The notes under the pieces were generated by a model. It was given only the letters and a program-made list of their open reading frames with translations, searched no databases and had not been told where the DNA came from. From Nemopilema nomurai (taxonomy: Eukaryota > Cnidaria > Scyphozoa > Rhizostomeae > Rhizostomatidae), in the NCBI GenBank assembly GCA_003864495.1, contig ML133451.1:847267-911266 (forward strand): a stretch of 64,000 nucleotides of DNA, read 5' to 3'. The position numbers were made by a program, and so were the translations under genes. Of this stretch, positions 44,891 through 57,600 are shown one piece after another (position 1 is the first letter of the stretch; each line of letters starts with the position of its first letter).

Positions 44891-47029
44891 TGAATTGGTC
44901 TTCTTGCTCCAGCCAATTCTCCAGTAATTTCCGGCATTCTGGAGAGCATTAATGTTGATGAGTTCATAACAAAGGCACCCAATATCTCGATAGCTTTCTT
45001 TTTGTTCCAAACTGGACTATCGTTTCTCGCACTTAAGAACTTGAGGTATTTTATATTCATTCTCATAACCACAATGCTATTTTCACAAGAACACAGTGCT
45101 GCCCCCGTGCTTTCGGCGCCCCTGGGTTTAATGAGTATTTTACCTCCAGAAGGAATGCCACTAACTGACCAAAAAATTGGAGAATTTCAAGACATCCTCT
45201 CTTTTGGGGGGTGTTGTGTGAATGGAGAGTCAGCCTGTTGTTTTTGTTCTCGTTTGTGAGCGTCGTGTTGTCGCTCGTTGTCTTCGTCGGCATTTGTTGT
45301 TATTTTTTGTGGGTGTTATTGTTTTCGGTTGAGCGTGAGCCATTGTTTTTTTGCGTATGTGGGGGCAAGTTTGGACGTGTTTTTTTGCTTGCAGTTTTGG
45401 GAATCGTTTTTCAAAAAAATAGGTCAGCAGGAGGAATTATGCATTACCTAACATTACAGCAGATTTATCTTCAGTGATGACATAATTGGAACCAGTATTA
45501 AACTTGTTAATGCCATAATACATATGAAAGGTCACCAATTACATAATTGTTTATAGCTTCTCTCTAAATGCACTGCTGATAATTATCAAGGTTGTAATCC
45601 AAGTGATCACTTCTATCAAGGACAAATATTTAAACAAGAAGTTGGCACAATTCTTTTCATTTGACAATTTTCATAGAAATCTGGATGAAGGTATATCTCA
45701 ACTGAGCTGAGAGCTTTAAAACGAGACTCATATTCATACTCTTCTACCAATAATGACACATGAGCATGCATTGAAAAGTCAGTTTCATTGTGCTTCTATC
45801 ATGTGTAAAGTTAAAAAACTGAATACTTATTCTACCCAATAATCTTTTCAGATCCTAGTCATCAAAAGGTATGACTCACCATGCCTCTCTGTTTTATAGA
45901 TAGTGGGTCTGGTACCTAGGGTACGTCCATATTGGCTATATAAGCTAATGACAAGTTAAACTTTACAAAGCGTGCTATTTTTGACTAGGCATCTTTTGAC
46001 ATTGTCTTACCTATTTTGGTGCGGCTTCTAATGGATAAATTTCCCCATTTTAAAACCCGAATAACCAACCTCTACTTGCTTGAAAGTCTGTGATGTTGTG
46101 CTTTTTAGCAATATCTGAAGCCCAAACAGTTATCAGCTTGCAAGGCACATGTCTATCTTGATCGTCGATTATTCTTTCCAGCAACTCCTCCTCATGATCT
46201 GCCATTACGGGTTTTTGTCTCCTGCACAATTTCGTTTTCGTTTCGATAATTTTGCCGGCCTTTGCTGCAAATCACTCGTATCTATCCATTTTCTGCAGGC
46301 TGCGCTCAAATAAAGGCAGCAATTTTAACAAAAAAGCTAATAGAAACCGCGGCTTCTATTCGAGAAAATACGGTAAGCTATAAGATCTTTTAGGTAACAG
46401 TAAAAAGTAGACACCTTGCAAAAATTAATTTGCTACCAAAACAAATCATTGCACAATATTCGACTTTCGATTTACCCGCGCTTTCCAAATTGCGTGAAAA
46501 ACAAGACTCAGAATTTAAAAAGAGGCTTAAACAAATCTTAACCATTCCTAGATATGCCCAAAGTCTTCACAATATGTTTTTTCAAGGAGTGAATCTGCTA
46601 TCTCAAAAAAATTTCTTTCTAGTGAACGATAAAGAGAGATGATCTCACGAGCTAGCCCGGGATATCACATAACAAAGATCGTCTTTTATCTTAATTTGTC
46701 TTTGAATTTGTCTTCAGAAACTCTCAAAACACGCCAAAGTTTATGAACCTTCTTTTTCATGTCTCGATTTCCATCATCCGCCTTTAACGTCTAAAGTCCA
46801 GAGAGAACAAGCAAACAGCAACGACAACGCCTCCTTCGGTCTACCATTTACTTCAGCCTACTTACCCTCATAATTTTTAAACTACTTGTGAGATCTGGCT
46901 TCGCTTTCGAGAAAATGCAGGCCATAAAACGCGGAATAGAAAAATGCGTACCTGCTTTTATGTTGGTTTTTCGCTCAATGAAAATTTTTTCCTTCCAAAT
47001 CTCAAGTTTCGGTGCAGACTCACAGCTAG
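44891..47029. other. Intergenic stretch upstream of KRI1
   Basis: No recognised gene. T- and G-rich low complexity at 45205-45420. A plus-strand 70-codon frame at 46430-46642 (LREKQDSEFKKRLKQI) has plausible composition but no partner or known family. Confidence 0.45.
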
Positions 47030-47120
47030 TGCGCATGCGTTCGCAATCTCCACCATGCCAAACTGAAGCAGGAAACAGCAACAACAAATCTGCCATTTTG
47101 TTGAGATAACACGAGGAAGG
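47030..47120 (+). promoter_or_regulatory. KRI1 promoter region with NRF1-like site
   Basis: TGCGCATGCGT at 47030-47040 is close to the NRF1 palindrome. CTGCCATTTTGTTG at about 47090-47103 resembles a YY1 core. They lie 80 and 20 bases before the KRI1 ATG. NRF1 and YY1 sites are common at start sites of ribosome-biogenesis genes; usage here is inferred. Confidence 0.45.
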
Positions 47121-50100
47121 ATGGATATGTTAAAAATAAATAAACAATACGCAAAAGAATACAATAAAAGAAAAGAAAAGCTAGAGTTTGATCAGTGTAA
47201 GTGCTAAGTTTTATTACAATAGGTTACGGAAGGGCTGATATCGTTTTGCCAGTGGTGCTGTTTATCGGTTTATCGAAATGTTCACCGAATTAGGCCAGTT
47301 TGACTTGTTAATCTTACTTGAAATTGCTGTTTTAGGGACTTCAAGGAGCAATTCAGACGCACTTTTTTCAATGTCATTACATAGGTTTCGTAGATGTTTA
47401 CCATTTTTACCTAACTTCAAACCTTACGGCATCTTTATTTGTTTGTTTGTGCTAAGCCCCGTTACCTTCATTTTAAAACTGGGGTATCCATGGGTAATGG
47501 TCGACCCCTTCGCTCTTTTTTAGTAAAGGAAAAGTATGGTAGTAACTGCCCAGAAGATGATTTTAGCACTTCAGAGTCAGAAGATGAAGAGGCAGAGGTA
47601 TTAAATTATTTAAAGTTTAATTATTTCTCTTCCCAGAGGTTTTGATAGCCGTTTTGCTGGGTGCTAATGTTATTGCAAACATAATCATAATTTCTTTATA
47701 GGACATATACTGTAGGAAAGATTAGGGAAGTTAATTTTTCAATTAGGGGGATAGGCTTTTGAAATTGGATTGCATAGATTTACAAGGGCTCATTATTCTA
47801 AAAGTTTACAGAAAAAACAGCTGCATTAAAGCTGCATTAGTAAATTTGATGGAAAGGAGGTAGGGTGCAAGATATTTTAAGAGAGCTGGTTACTAGGTTA
47901 CCTCAAACAAGACGGGTTTACAAAAGTGCTTCTAAATGACATTAGGTATATGTATTGGAAACTTTTGGAACTATGTCGGGCAATGCTGGGAATAACATGG
48001 TAGGGGTGCAATGAATCGCACTTCTTGATGGGCTAAGGCGTGCAATTGCACCAAAGTACTTAATTGTACAGAAAGATGTAATAGAGTTGACTACATAACT
48101 TTACCATAAAAGAAAATAAGACAAGGCTACTTCAATCAATACACTTTTCTTAAACAAGCTTTATATAAGTCATTTCCAACATATTAAAGTGAACAATGTT
48201 AACAATAAGGAAGAAGTTGAGTGAAATGTTAAATCATTTGACCCACTTATCTAACATTTTTGTTTCTGCGCACTCGTAGTCGGTTAAAGGCTATGAAAGT
48301 GTAAACAGCTAAAAGCTGTCATTTTTTGGCAATCAGTTTATACTGTCATTCCCTCCTTTGAAAGCGATGCGGGTGTTTAACTGAGAAATATATTTTCCAA
48401 GGAGAATGATTCAGAAAGCAAAGCGCATTGAGCAAACTTAATTTTTTACCAGCGTTTAGGTGGAAGAATCAAGTTCATGGGATGTTACAGCCAAGTTTAT
48501 ACAAAGATCGCAACAGAATAAAACAAAATTTTGAAGAGCCTAGTAGATAGATTGAAGTCTAATAGATAGCACCCTTCTGTGTTCGTCTTCGAACTCATTT
48601 TTTGTTTGTTTTAAAGTTCTCTTTTTTCATTTTGATACCACTGCTGTAACTAGAGGACCATCTGTGCTGAAATCATAGTCAAATGAAGGAAGATACTGAT
48701 AAGGCATCAGCTTTGACTGATTATGTAAACGGGTACATCCATCAATCAAAACTGACGACAAAGCAGCAAATCACAACAGCTATCTTTGTTAAGTTAAAGC
48801 TTGTCGTAATTTGCGTTAAAAAACGGAAAGGCGGTGACTATCTGGCTTAATAACAACATTCTCCAACCTCCATGTCAAATAGAAACAATTTTGTGATTAT
48901 AGCCATTTGTTGATTTTTGGAGTATGGTAAAGAAACAACATTGGCCAGTATTTATCACTTGAAAGTGAAATGTTCAGATTATTTGAGGCATGCGATAAAC
49001 CGCACTTCTGAGCAATGAAAGACATGTGCCAAGGCGTGGGTGAGCGATCGCATGCCATTCCCAGCATTGCCTGTTTGTAAACTTTGAATCATTTATGACA
49101 CAAAGTAAAAGAAGAAGATGGACTCTAAGTATCCTTGATTGAAATGTTAAGGGTGTGCTCTTTTGATGTACAGTCAACTATTTACTTTAGGCCAGGAAAC
49201 TTGATGGATTAACTCTGTTTTGAGGCTATATTGTCACTTAACCTGATATGGCTGTTAATATGTTGATGCAGGTATCCTTAGCGTTGGATTATATGGTTAT
49301 ACAAGGCTACCAGTTTAGGGTTTTTTTCTCGAACTGAGGTGCTTGTTCAGCAGCAATTATTCTACTTATTTGGTGTAATTTTAGGGTATTTATGCCATCA
49401 AGACTTGATGTTTCCAGGTATGATGTACATTCGATGTTTTTAGGCTCTCACCCCAAAAATTGAAAGGGATTTTCTGAAGACACTCGCTCTGATAAAAAGC
49501 CGTGATCCAAAAATTTATGACAAAGGTGCAACATTTTTTGAAGCTGAAGGTAAGCATCTAATTAAATCACTTAAAGTATTATAACATTGGTGTTTTCAAA
49601 TAAAGCATTGCAGTTTAGAGATTTACAACCTGTAAACAAATGATTAAGGCAAAGTTGTCCCTTCAACCCACTGTTATTGTACAGTTCATCAACCATTGAG
49701 CCATGGGGCAGACACTTAACATGTCGGGGTTGCGGAGGGGGGTTGATTCTGTGCTGAACACATTTGCTTTTTGTCACACTGTGTATTTCCATAACAACTG
49801 CAAAATCATTGAACAGTATATACATGCTTGTTTTATTTTTTAAGATATATTACCTAGTCTCTAATGCAAACTTGTTAAATGTTTATTTCAACATCCTCAC
49901 ACAATATGATTGATCTTATCCATAAGGAGTAGCATAAAATCTACATTTGTCAAGCCATCAGCTGAGTATAAACGCAACCCATCAAGACAGATTTTCAATG
50001 TATTGCTGAAGACATTCTTAGATACACCCAGGCATCTGTACTATTAGGAATATGACAGTATTTGATTTCTTGTACTAGAGCATGTTGTTCTATTCACAAA

Positions 50101-53100
50101 AGATTGTATTCCTGCTAAAAAAATTTGTTTCTTAATGAGTTTTCATCTATCAGCTTAAAATTATTTTTTCCAACTGAAAAGTCCAAGAACGTAATGCCTA
50201 GCTTCAGTGCTTAGCTTCACTATCTTATCTGAATGCCTAGCTTCAATGTTTAGTCTGAATGCCTAGCTTCAATGTTTAGTCTGAATGCCTAGCTTCAATG
50301 TTTAGTCTGAATGCCTAGCTTCAATGTTTAGTCTGAATGCCTAGCTTCAATGTTTAGTCTGAATGTCTAGCTTCAATGTTTAGTCTGAATGCCTAGCTTG
50401 AATGTTTAGTCTGAATGCCTAGCTTCAATGTTTAGTCTGAATGCCTAGCTTGAATGTTTAGTCTGAATGCCTAGCTTGAATGTTTAGTCTGAATGCCTAG
50501 CTTCAATGTTTAGTCTGAATGCCTAGCTTCAATGTTTAGTCTGAATGCCTAGCTTCAATGTTTAGTCTGAATGTCTAGCTTCAATGTTTAGTCTGAATGC
50601 CTAGCTTCAATGTTTAGTCTGAATGTCTAGCTTCAATGTTTAGTCTGAATGCCTAGCTTGAATGTTTAGTCTGAATGCCTAGCTTCAATGTTTAGTCTGA
50701 ATGCCTAGCTTCAATGTTTAGTCTGAATGCCTAGCTTCAATGTTTAGTCTGAATGCCTAGCTTGAATGCCTACTTAAATGTTTTGTCTGCATACCTAGCT
50801 TGAATGTTTAGTCTGAATGCCTAGCATCAATGTCCAATGTGAATGCCTTACTTCAATGTGTAATCTGAGTGCTTAGCTTCAATGTCTAACAAAATTCTTG
50901 GCCTGGGAGAATTAGAAGTAATCTGACCATGTACTTTATAGAAAAGAATGGTGAAGATAGAGTGTTTTGTGACAAGCAACAACCAGTTTATCTAAAAGAT
51001 CATGAGAGAAATAGGATTTTGAGGCGTGGTGTGTAAGTTCCAGCAAGCTGATTTTTTCTCTACGACTAAAACTTACTGTTAAACATCTCTCTTATTGTTT
51101 TTTTTGTAACTTGCATAGTTTAAATTAGTTTGACATGATAGCTTCCTCTCTGCTTCTTCAAAATGACTTGTGTCTCAACTTGTATTGCTCTGATGATTTT
51201 TCTGATGCATTGCTGAGACGTTACTTTGCCTTGCCATTCTTCCAGGAAGGCGTTTGTGAGTGATTCTGAGAGTGAAAGTGAGATGGATGGTGGCCAGGAG
51301 GTTTGTCAACAATTTCATTTGTTCTACATAACATCATATTTTATTTAGGGCTAAATCATCTTGACTATTTGTTAAATTTAGAATTAGTATCTGAGTCTGT
51401 TATGTTGGAATAGAGATCTATAATCACTAGAAGTGACTGTCCATTGTTTAAAGGTGACCCCTTGTTGGCAGTAAAACTGTTTTTTGTCTTCTTAGTTTAA
51501 GGTGCATTTAAAAAATTGAATTTCTTGTGCATTGTTATGTTTCAGCACTGTGCAGCATTTCTTTTTAAATCACCAGTTTATGGCCTTGTAACATCTGTGA
51601 ATTTTTTCTTGAAGAACAACAACATGACCTATGTGAAGGAGCAGCAGCAGCTTAAAGACAGGTATTTCAAAGGGAGTCTGACGAAGAAGGCTTAATCCCT
51701 TGTTATTGTTGCTCTTATTCCTTTGAAATCCTACATAGCTCGTTATAATTTTTTTTGATAAGTTTGGTAAGTTGGTGAGCGAGTCATCAGGGCACAAAAA
51801 TCTAGAATTGATTCCAGATGCAGTCACTGCCTTGTTTCAAGCCATGAGTAGCATGGAGCGTTTTACGTCAATTGACTTCTGTATACCAAGGTTCGCTTTG
51901 TGTTTCATTGATAGTTTCTCATGGATGGTTTTGTTGCCATGTTCTACCATTTACTGCATATTTTTGCTGCATTAGTCTTTTAGTTTTCTGACAATGGATC
52001 AGAATCGACTGCTCTGCTTTTGGCTACCTGGGCGCAACGTTAGGTGAAGCTCCTGTCATTTGTAAGATAAATATTGTTGCTCTGTGGTTCTGCGCCCTTA
52101 AAGGTATTAAAGGCATGGCTTGCACTATTCTTCAGCGTTAAATCTAATAATTGGGAATTAACAATTTTCCAGGATTAAATGAAATATTCTGTCGTCATAA
52201 CAGTCTGCTCACTTTGTGATCTTAGCTTCAAGACTGTCAATTTAGCATCTGATGAAGACGAGTTTCTTACTTTGAAGAAAAAGGAACCGCACACGAGTGT
52301 CAAGGTTAGGGTTGATTTCAATTTTCAGTGACTCTCGTTTGCTTGTCCCAATGTTATCAATTGAATTGAAGTACAAACGTTGTAAACTGACTATGCATAA
52401 ACAATCATTGTAGATGGATTCGAGCTAAATGCAGTTTATAAAATGAGTTTTTTCAAGTGATGGTTTCTAAACGGCGTAACTGTCTACTGGATTCATGATT
52501 CGGGGGATAGGATTGTTTAAATGTTATTCGAATAAATTTTTTTGGAATCTGGCTTCAAGTGGATTTCAAAAGAAACCGATGACATTTGTGCGTCAGTGAC
52601 ACTTTGATTCTTATGCGGTGATTTTGTATCTGTATAACATTTTACATTGATTATAGCTAGTGCAGTTATTTAATGGCACTATAATGATCTACCGAAGGTT
52701 CTGTCGTCTTTGTTTTAGATGTTTTCTTGTCAGAGCGCAAATTTAAATTGTTCCTCATTCATTTTTTCCTAAAATTATGGCTCTTCTGTCATTATTCACA
52801 GACAGCTTTCTTGTTGCCGGAGTTATGTTTTTCAATAATATCAACGTGTTGAAAATCTGTCAATTTTTTCTTGACAGTTAGATTATTTAAATTTTCTTGG
52901 CTTTCTCGACGCGTGATTTGTTGTTGTTGATAAATGACGATTTTGTTGGTCAGTCACAACGAGTTTTCCTCTTTGTTAATAATGCTTATGGTGCTTTTGT
53001 TTATAACCATAATCTTGCCGACGTATTCACTGCTCATTTTCGTGAACGACAGCTTGTTGTGCCAATATGCTGATGTTGATCTTTATAATAAAAGCATTTT

Positions 53101-53370
53101 TGTAGCAGGCTCACACGTATCTTCATTATGAATTTTTCATATTTGACAATGGCAGATAGAATTGCGCTCAGGCCTTTCAAGGGCTATCGAATGTGACCAT
53201 ATAAAACGAGTTTACTTAATGCTTTGTAGAGATTTAACATTAATGAAAAGTCTTCTGTTATTTTAGGGAGTTTCGTCTTGTCCTTCCGTAAGCCCGGCTG
53301 TTGATGACGATGAGATGTTTCTGACAAACTATCTTTTAAAGAAAGAGTATTGCGAAGAGACGGATAAAAG
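47121..53370 (+). CDS. KRI1: KRI1 ribosome biogenesis protein (first eight exons; 3' part not found)
   Basis: Nucleolar factor for 40S subunit assembly that works with KRR1. Exons by homology and phase: 47121-47196, 47524-47597, 49444-49549, 50942-51032, 51246-51300, 51615-51661, 52226-52304, 53267-53370 (632 nt, 210 codons plus two bases, phase 2 at the end). The N-terminus MDMLKINKQYAKEYNKRKEK and EFDQLKEKYG are typical. Then come an acidic stretch (SESEDEEAE), LTPKIERDFLKTLALIKSRD with DPKIYDK, PVYLKDHERNRILRRGV, acidic SDSESESE, TYVKEQQQLKD and MFLTNYLLKKEY. The conserved C-terminal half (EGELFLKKQEDFE and following) must lie beyond the donor at 53371, past or within the large minisatellite. 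The tryptophan-containing WLKGQ segment usually found between the seventh and eighth exons was not seen. Confidence 0.88.
47598..49443 (+). other. KRI1 intron 2
   Basis: 1.8 kb intron, of which about 60% is transposon copy 2. The remainder shows no repeat or coding trace. Confidence 0.7.
47977..49073. mobile_element. 1097-bp terminal-inverted-repeat transposon, copy 2 (KRI1 intron 2)
   Basis: Ends CGGGCAATGCTGGGAAT (47977-47993) and ATTCCCAGCATTGCCTG (49057-49073) are inverted repeats with one mismatch and match copy 1. Colinear internal matches include ACACTTTTCTTAAACAAGCTT, TTGAAAGCGATGC, TAGTAGATA followed by TTGAA, AAGCTTGTCGTA and TGCCAAGGCGTGGG. The flanking 6-mers (CTATGT and TTTGTA) match at only three positions, so the duplication has decayed. 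No coding capacity is recognised. Confidence 0.85.
50192..50887. repeat. 26-bp minisatellite in KRI1 intron 3
   Basis: About 25 copies of a 26-bp unit, GAATGCCTAGCTTCAATGTT then TAGTCT. The main variants are TTCAATG/TTGAATG and GCCTAG/GTCTAG; the last four or five copies are diverged. The array ends about 54 bases before the acceptor of the exon at 50942. Confidence 0.95.
51662..52225 (+). other. KRI1 intron 6, no feature assigned
   Basis: Contains a 67-codon plus frame (51772-51975) that ends near a donor-like site but does not resemble KRI1; the flanking exons join in phase without it. Confidence 0.5.
52305..53266 (+). other. KRI1 intron 7, searched for a missing exon
   Basis: This is where the exon for the conserved WLKGQ block would be expected. 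I found no phase-0 open segment with a WL motif between splice sites. Confidence 0.5.
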
Positions 53371-54661
53371 GTAATAATCACTTATGCCTTTTAGAACATC
53401 AGTGCAATCTGAATGTCGCTGTAACCTTTTCTGCTGTGAATCACGGCTTACTCTTGACTAAATGAGCAATGCTAAATGTGATTGGTTGAGTCTATGTCCT
53501 ACAAATAATTTCAATTATTAAAGTAGTCAAGGCTGCAAAGAAACATATATATAACTGCCATAGCGTTTCTTCTTCGGCGTTGCTTCTCGGACACGCGCGA
53601 GTTTTTATAATTTTTCTAGGTGCTGAAAAATTTGCTTTGCTTTTGCGTTAACGAATTTTGCATAACAAGATAGATAGCCATTTTTGATGTGGGTATATAG
53701 GCCATGGAACAGGTTAGGGCCCCTGTGCAAGCCGTTGGTGCCCTCGCTCATGGCAAGTTGATCTCATCCTGTCGCAAGCTTTTCTTACTGCTTCCGTTTA
53801 GCCCAGGTCTACCTAATATCAATATCTTCTATCCCAATATCCTTCGGAGCTCACGTGCTGAAGCAAAATTAGCGTCTCAATTTCTACCAATGCCCAAGTC
53901 GAATTCAAAGTACGCAATACTTTGTTTCAGTAAGTAATAAGGCTAAGGGCTTGGTAGTTTTTACTTAATGTTATTGAAGTGTTTTGTGTAATCGAGTTGG
54001 CTACTCTTCCTTGCTCAAGCATTCCATCATGTTTTCAGTGTAGCGTTGATTATATCTTTTTATCGTGCTTTAATTTATCCAGCTAGTATGTTCTCTTGTC
54101 CTGTTATTTTTCCTAATTTAAGGCGTTTATTGCATTTTTCGCTTTTTAATGGACTTTTACTTTAAATGGCTTATGCAAGGCGCCAAGTTTCTTCTTTTGA
54201 CATTCACAACAAATTGCTATCTGAACGTGCCAGGAAAAGACTTCCCCAAAATGCCCCCAAATAGGCTGTTTGAATTTTGGCGGGACGCGCGTTTCGTGAT
54301 GCTGTGGCGTAGAAGTTCACAACCTCTGCACGTGGCCATCGCTTTCTATAAGGTTTCTACCTGGGAAGAGCACTAAGGCCCCCTTTGTTTCGGGATGTCT
54401 TTATGAACGCGAATCCAAATTTTCTTGAATTTAGAGTTAATTAGTCCAAAATGTTGGAACACTGCAAAATGAGAATGCTTTAGTGTAAAAGGACATTGAA
54501 GAGCTTGTGCCCATATTTTGCGGATGAATCGTCTGAGAGGCCACCCGATTTAGAAAAAAGTGTTGGTTGGAAACTGAAAGCAGAACACTTTCCTTACATT
54601 AAGAAAGGGTTAACTATAAGATATTCTTGATGTTCTATCATTTAACGGAAAGGTGTAAAGA
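53371..54661. other. Unique sequence between the last KRI1 exon and the array
   Basis: Begins with the donor GTAATA of the KRI1 exon. Plus frames at 53704-53937 and 54149-54376 look like chance and do not continue KRI1. Probably the 5' part of KRI1 intron 8. Confidence 0.5.
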
Positions 54662-57600
54662 TCGATAGTGCTGTAGTCCACACTCCCCCTTCGAAAGTGC
54701 TGTAGTCCATACCCATTTTCGATAGTGCTGTAGTCCATACTCCCCTTTCGATAGTGCTGTAGTCCATACTCCCCCTTCGATAGTGCTGTAGTCCATACTC
54801 CCCTTTCGATAGTGCTGTAGTCCATACTCCCCTTTCGATAGTGCTGTAGTCCATACTCCCCCTTCGAAAGTGCTGTAGTCCATACTCCCCCTTCGAAAGT
54901 GCTGTAGTCCATACTCCCCCTTCGATAGTGCTGTAGTCCATACTCCCCTTCGATAGTGCTGTAGTCCATACTCCCCTTTCGATAGTGCTGTAGTCCATAC
55001 TCCCCTTCGAAGTGCTGTAGTCCATACTCCCCCTTCGAAAGTGCTGTAGTCCATACTCCCCTTCGAAAGTGCTGTAGTCCATACTCCCCTTCGATAGTGC
55101 TGTAGTCCATACTCCCCTTCGATAGTGCTGTAGTCCATACTCCCCTTCGAAAGTGCTGTAGTCCATACTCCCCTTTCGATAGTGCTGTAGTCCATACTCC
55201 CCTTCGATAGTGCTGTAGTCCATACTCCCCCTTCGAAAGTGCTGTAGTCCATACTCCCCCTTCGAAAGTGCTGTAGTCCATACTCCCCTTTCGATAGTGC
55301 TGTAGTCCATACTCCCCTTTCGATAGTGCTGTAGTCCATACTCCCCTTTCGATAGTGCTGTAGTCCATACTCCCCTTTCGATAGTGCTGTAGTCCATACT
55401 CCCCTTTCGATAGTGCTGTAGTCCATACTCCCCTTTCGATAGTGCTGTAGTCCATACTCCCCTTTCGATAGTGCTGTAGTCCATACTCCCCTTCGAAAGT
55501 GCTGTAGTCCATACTCCCCCTTCGAAAGTGCTGTAGTCCATACTCCCCTTCGAAAGTGCTGTAGTCCATACTCCCCTTTCGATAGTGCTGTAGTCCATAC
55601 TCCCCTTTCGATAGTGCTGTAGTCCATACTCCCCTTCGATAGTGCTGTAGTCCATACTCCCCTTCGATAGTGCTGTAGTCCATACTCCCCTTCGATAGTG
55701 CTGTAGTCCATACTCCCCTTTCGATAGTGCTGTAGTCCATACTCCCCTTCGATAGTGCTGTAGTCCATACTCCCCTTCGAAAGTGCTGTAGTCCATACTC
55801 CCCTTCGAAAGTGCTGTAGTCCATACTCCCCTTTCGATAGTGCTGTAGTCCATACTCCCCTTCGAAGTGCTGTAGTCCATACTCCCCTTCGAAAGTGCTG
55901 TAGTCCATACTCCCCTTCGAAAGTGCTGTAGTCCATACTCCCCTTTCGATAGTGCTGTAGTCCATACTCCCCTTCGATAGTGCTGTAGTCCATACTCCCC
56001 TTTCGATAGTGCTGTAGTCCATACTCCCCTTTCGAAAGTGCTGTAGTCCATACTCCCCTTTCGATAGTGCTGTAGTCCATACTCCCCCTTCGATAGTGCT
56101 GTAGTCCCATACTCCCCTTTCGATAGTGCTGTAGTCCATACTCCCCTTTCGATAGTGCTGTAGTCCATACTCCCCTTCGATAGTGCTGTAGTCCATACTC
56201 CCCTTTCGATAGTGCTGTAGTCCATACTCCCCTTCGAAGTGCTGTAGTCCATACTCCCCTTCGAAAGTGCTGTAGTCCATACTCCCCTTTCGATAGTGCT
56301 GTAGTCCATACTCCCCTTTCGATAGTGCTGTAGTCCATACTCCCCTTCGATAGTGCTGTAGTCCATACTCCCCTTCGATAGTGCTGTAGTCCATACTCCC
56401 CTTCGATAGTGCTGTAGTCCATACTCCCCTTCGAAGTGCTGTAGTCCATACTCCCCTTCGAAAGTGCTGTAGTCCATACTCCCCTTCGATAGTGCTGTAG
56501 TCCATACTCCCCTTCGATAGTGCTGTAGTCCATACTCCCCTTCGAAGTGCTGTAGTCCATACTCCCCTTCGAAAGTGCTGTAGTCCATACTCCCCTTCGA
56601 TAGTGCTGTAGTCCATACTCCCCTTCGAAAGTGCTGTAGTCCATACTCCCCTTCGATAGTGCTGTAGTCCATACTCCCCTTCGATAGTGCTGTAGTCCAT
56701 ACTCCCCTTCGAAGTGCTGTAGTCCATACTCCCCTTCGATAGTGCTGTAGTCCATACTCCCCTTCGATAGTGCTGTAGTCCATACTCCCCTTCGATAGTG
56801 CTGTAGTCCATACTCCCCTTTCGATAGTGCTGTAGTCCATACTCCCCTTCGATAGTGCTGTAGTCCATACTCCCCTTCGATAGTGCTGTAGTCCATACTC
56901 CCCTTCGATAGTGCTGTAGTCCATACTCCCCTTCGAAGTGCTGTAGTCCATACTCCCCTTTCGATAGTGCTGTAGTCCATACTCCCCTTTCGATAGTGCT
57001 GTAGTCCATACTCCCCTTTCGATAGTGCTGTAGTCCATACCCCCTTCGATAGTGCTGTAGTCCATACTCCCCTTCGATAGTGCTGTAGTCCATACTCCCC
57101 TTCGAAGTGCTGTAGTCCATACTCCCCTTCGAAGTGCTGTAGTCCATACTCCCCTTTCGATAGTGCTGTAGTCCATACTCCCCTTCGATAGTGCTGTAGT
57201 CCATACTCCCCTTTCGATAGTGCTGTAGTCCATACTCCCCTTCGAAAGTGCTGTAGTCCATACTCCCCTTCGATAGTGCTGTAGTCCATACTCCCCTTCG
57301 ATAGTGCTGTAGTCCATACTCCCCTTCGAAAGTGCTGTAGTCCATACTCCCCTTTCGATAGTGCTGTAGTCCATACTCCCCTTTCGATAGTGCTGTAGTC
57401 CATACTCCCCTTTCGATAGTGCTGTAGTCCATACTCCCCTTCGAAGTGCTGTAGTCCATACTCCCCTTCGATAGTGCTGTAGTCCATACTCCCCTTTCGA
57501 TAGTGCTGTAGTCCATACTCCCCTTCGATAGTGCTGTAGTCCATACTCCCCTTTCGATAGTGCTGTAGTCCATACTCCCCTTTCGATAGTGCTGTAGTCC

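Noticed and set aside
47278..47523. 81-codon frame inside KRI1 intron 1
   Set aside because: It lies between a well-supported donor (47197) and acceptor (47523), is hydrophobic without a recognisable pattern and matches no KRI1 segment.
53704..54376. Frames of 77 and 75 codons as further KRI1 exons
   Set aside because: They do not match the KRI1 C-terminal half and lack suitable acceptors in phase 2.
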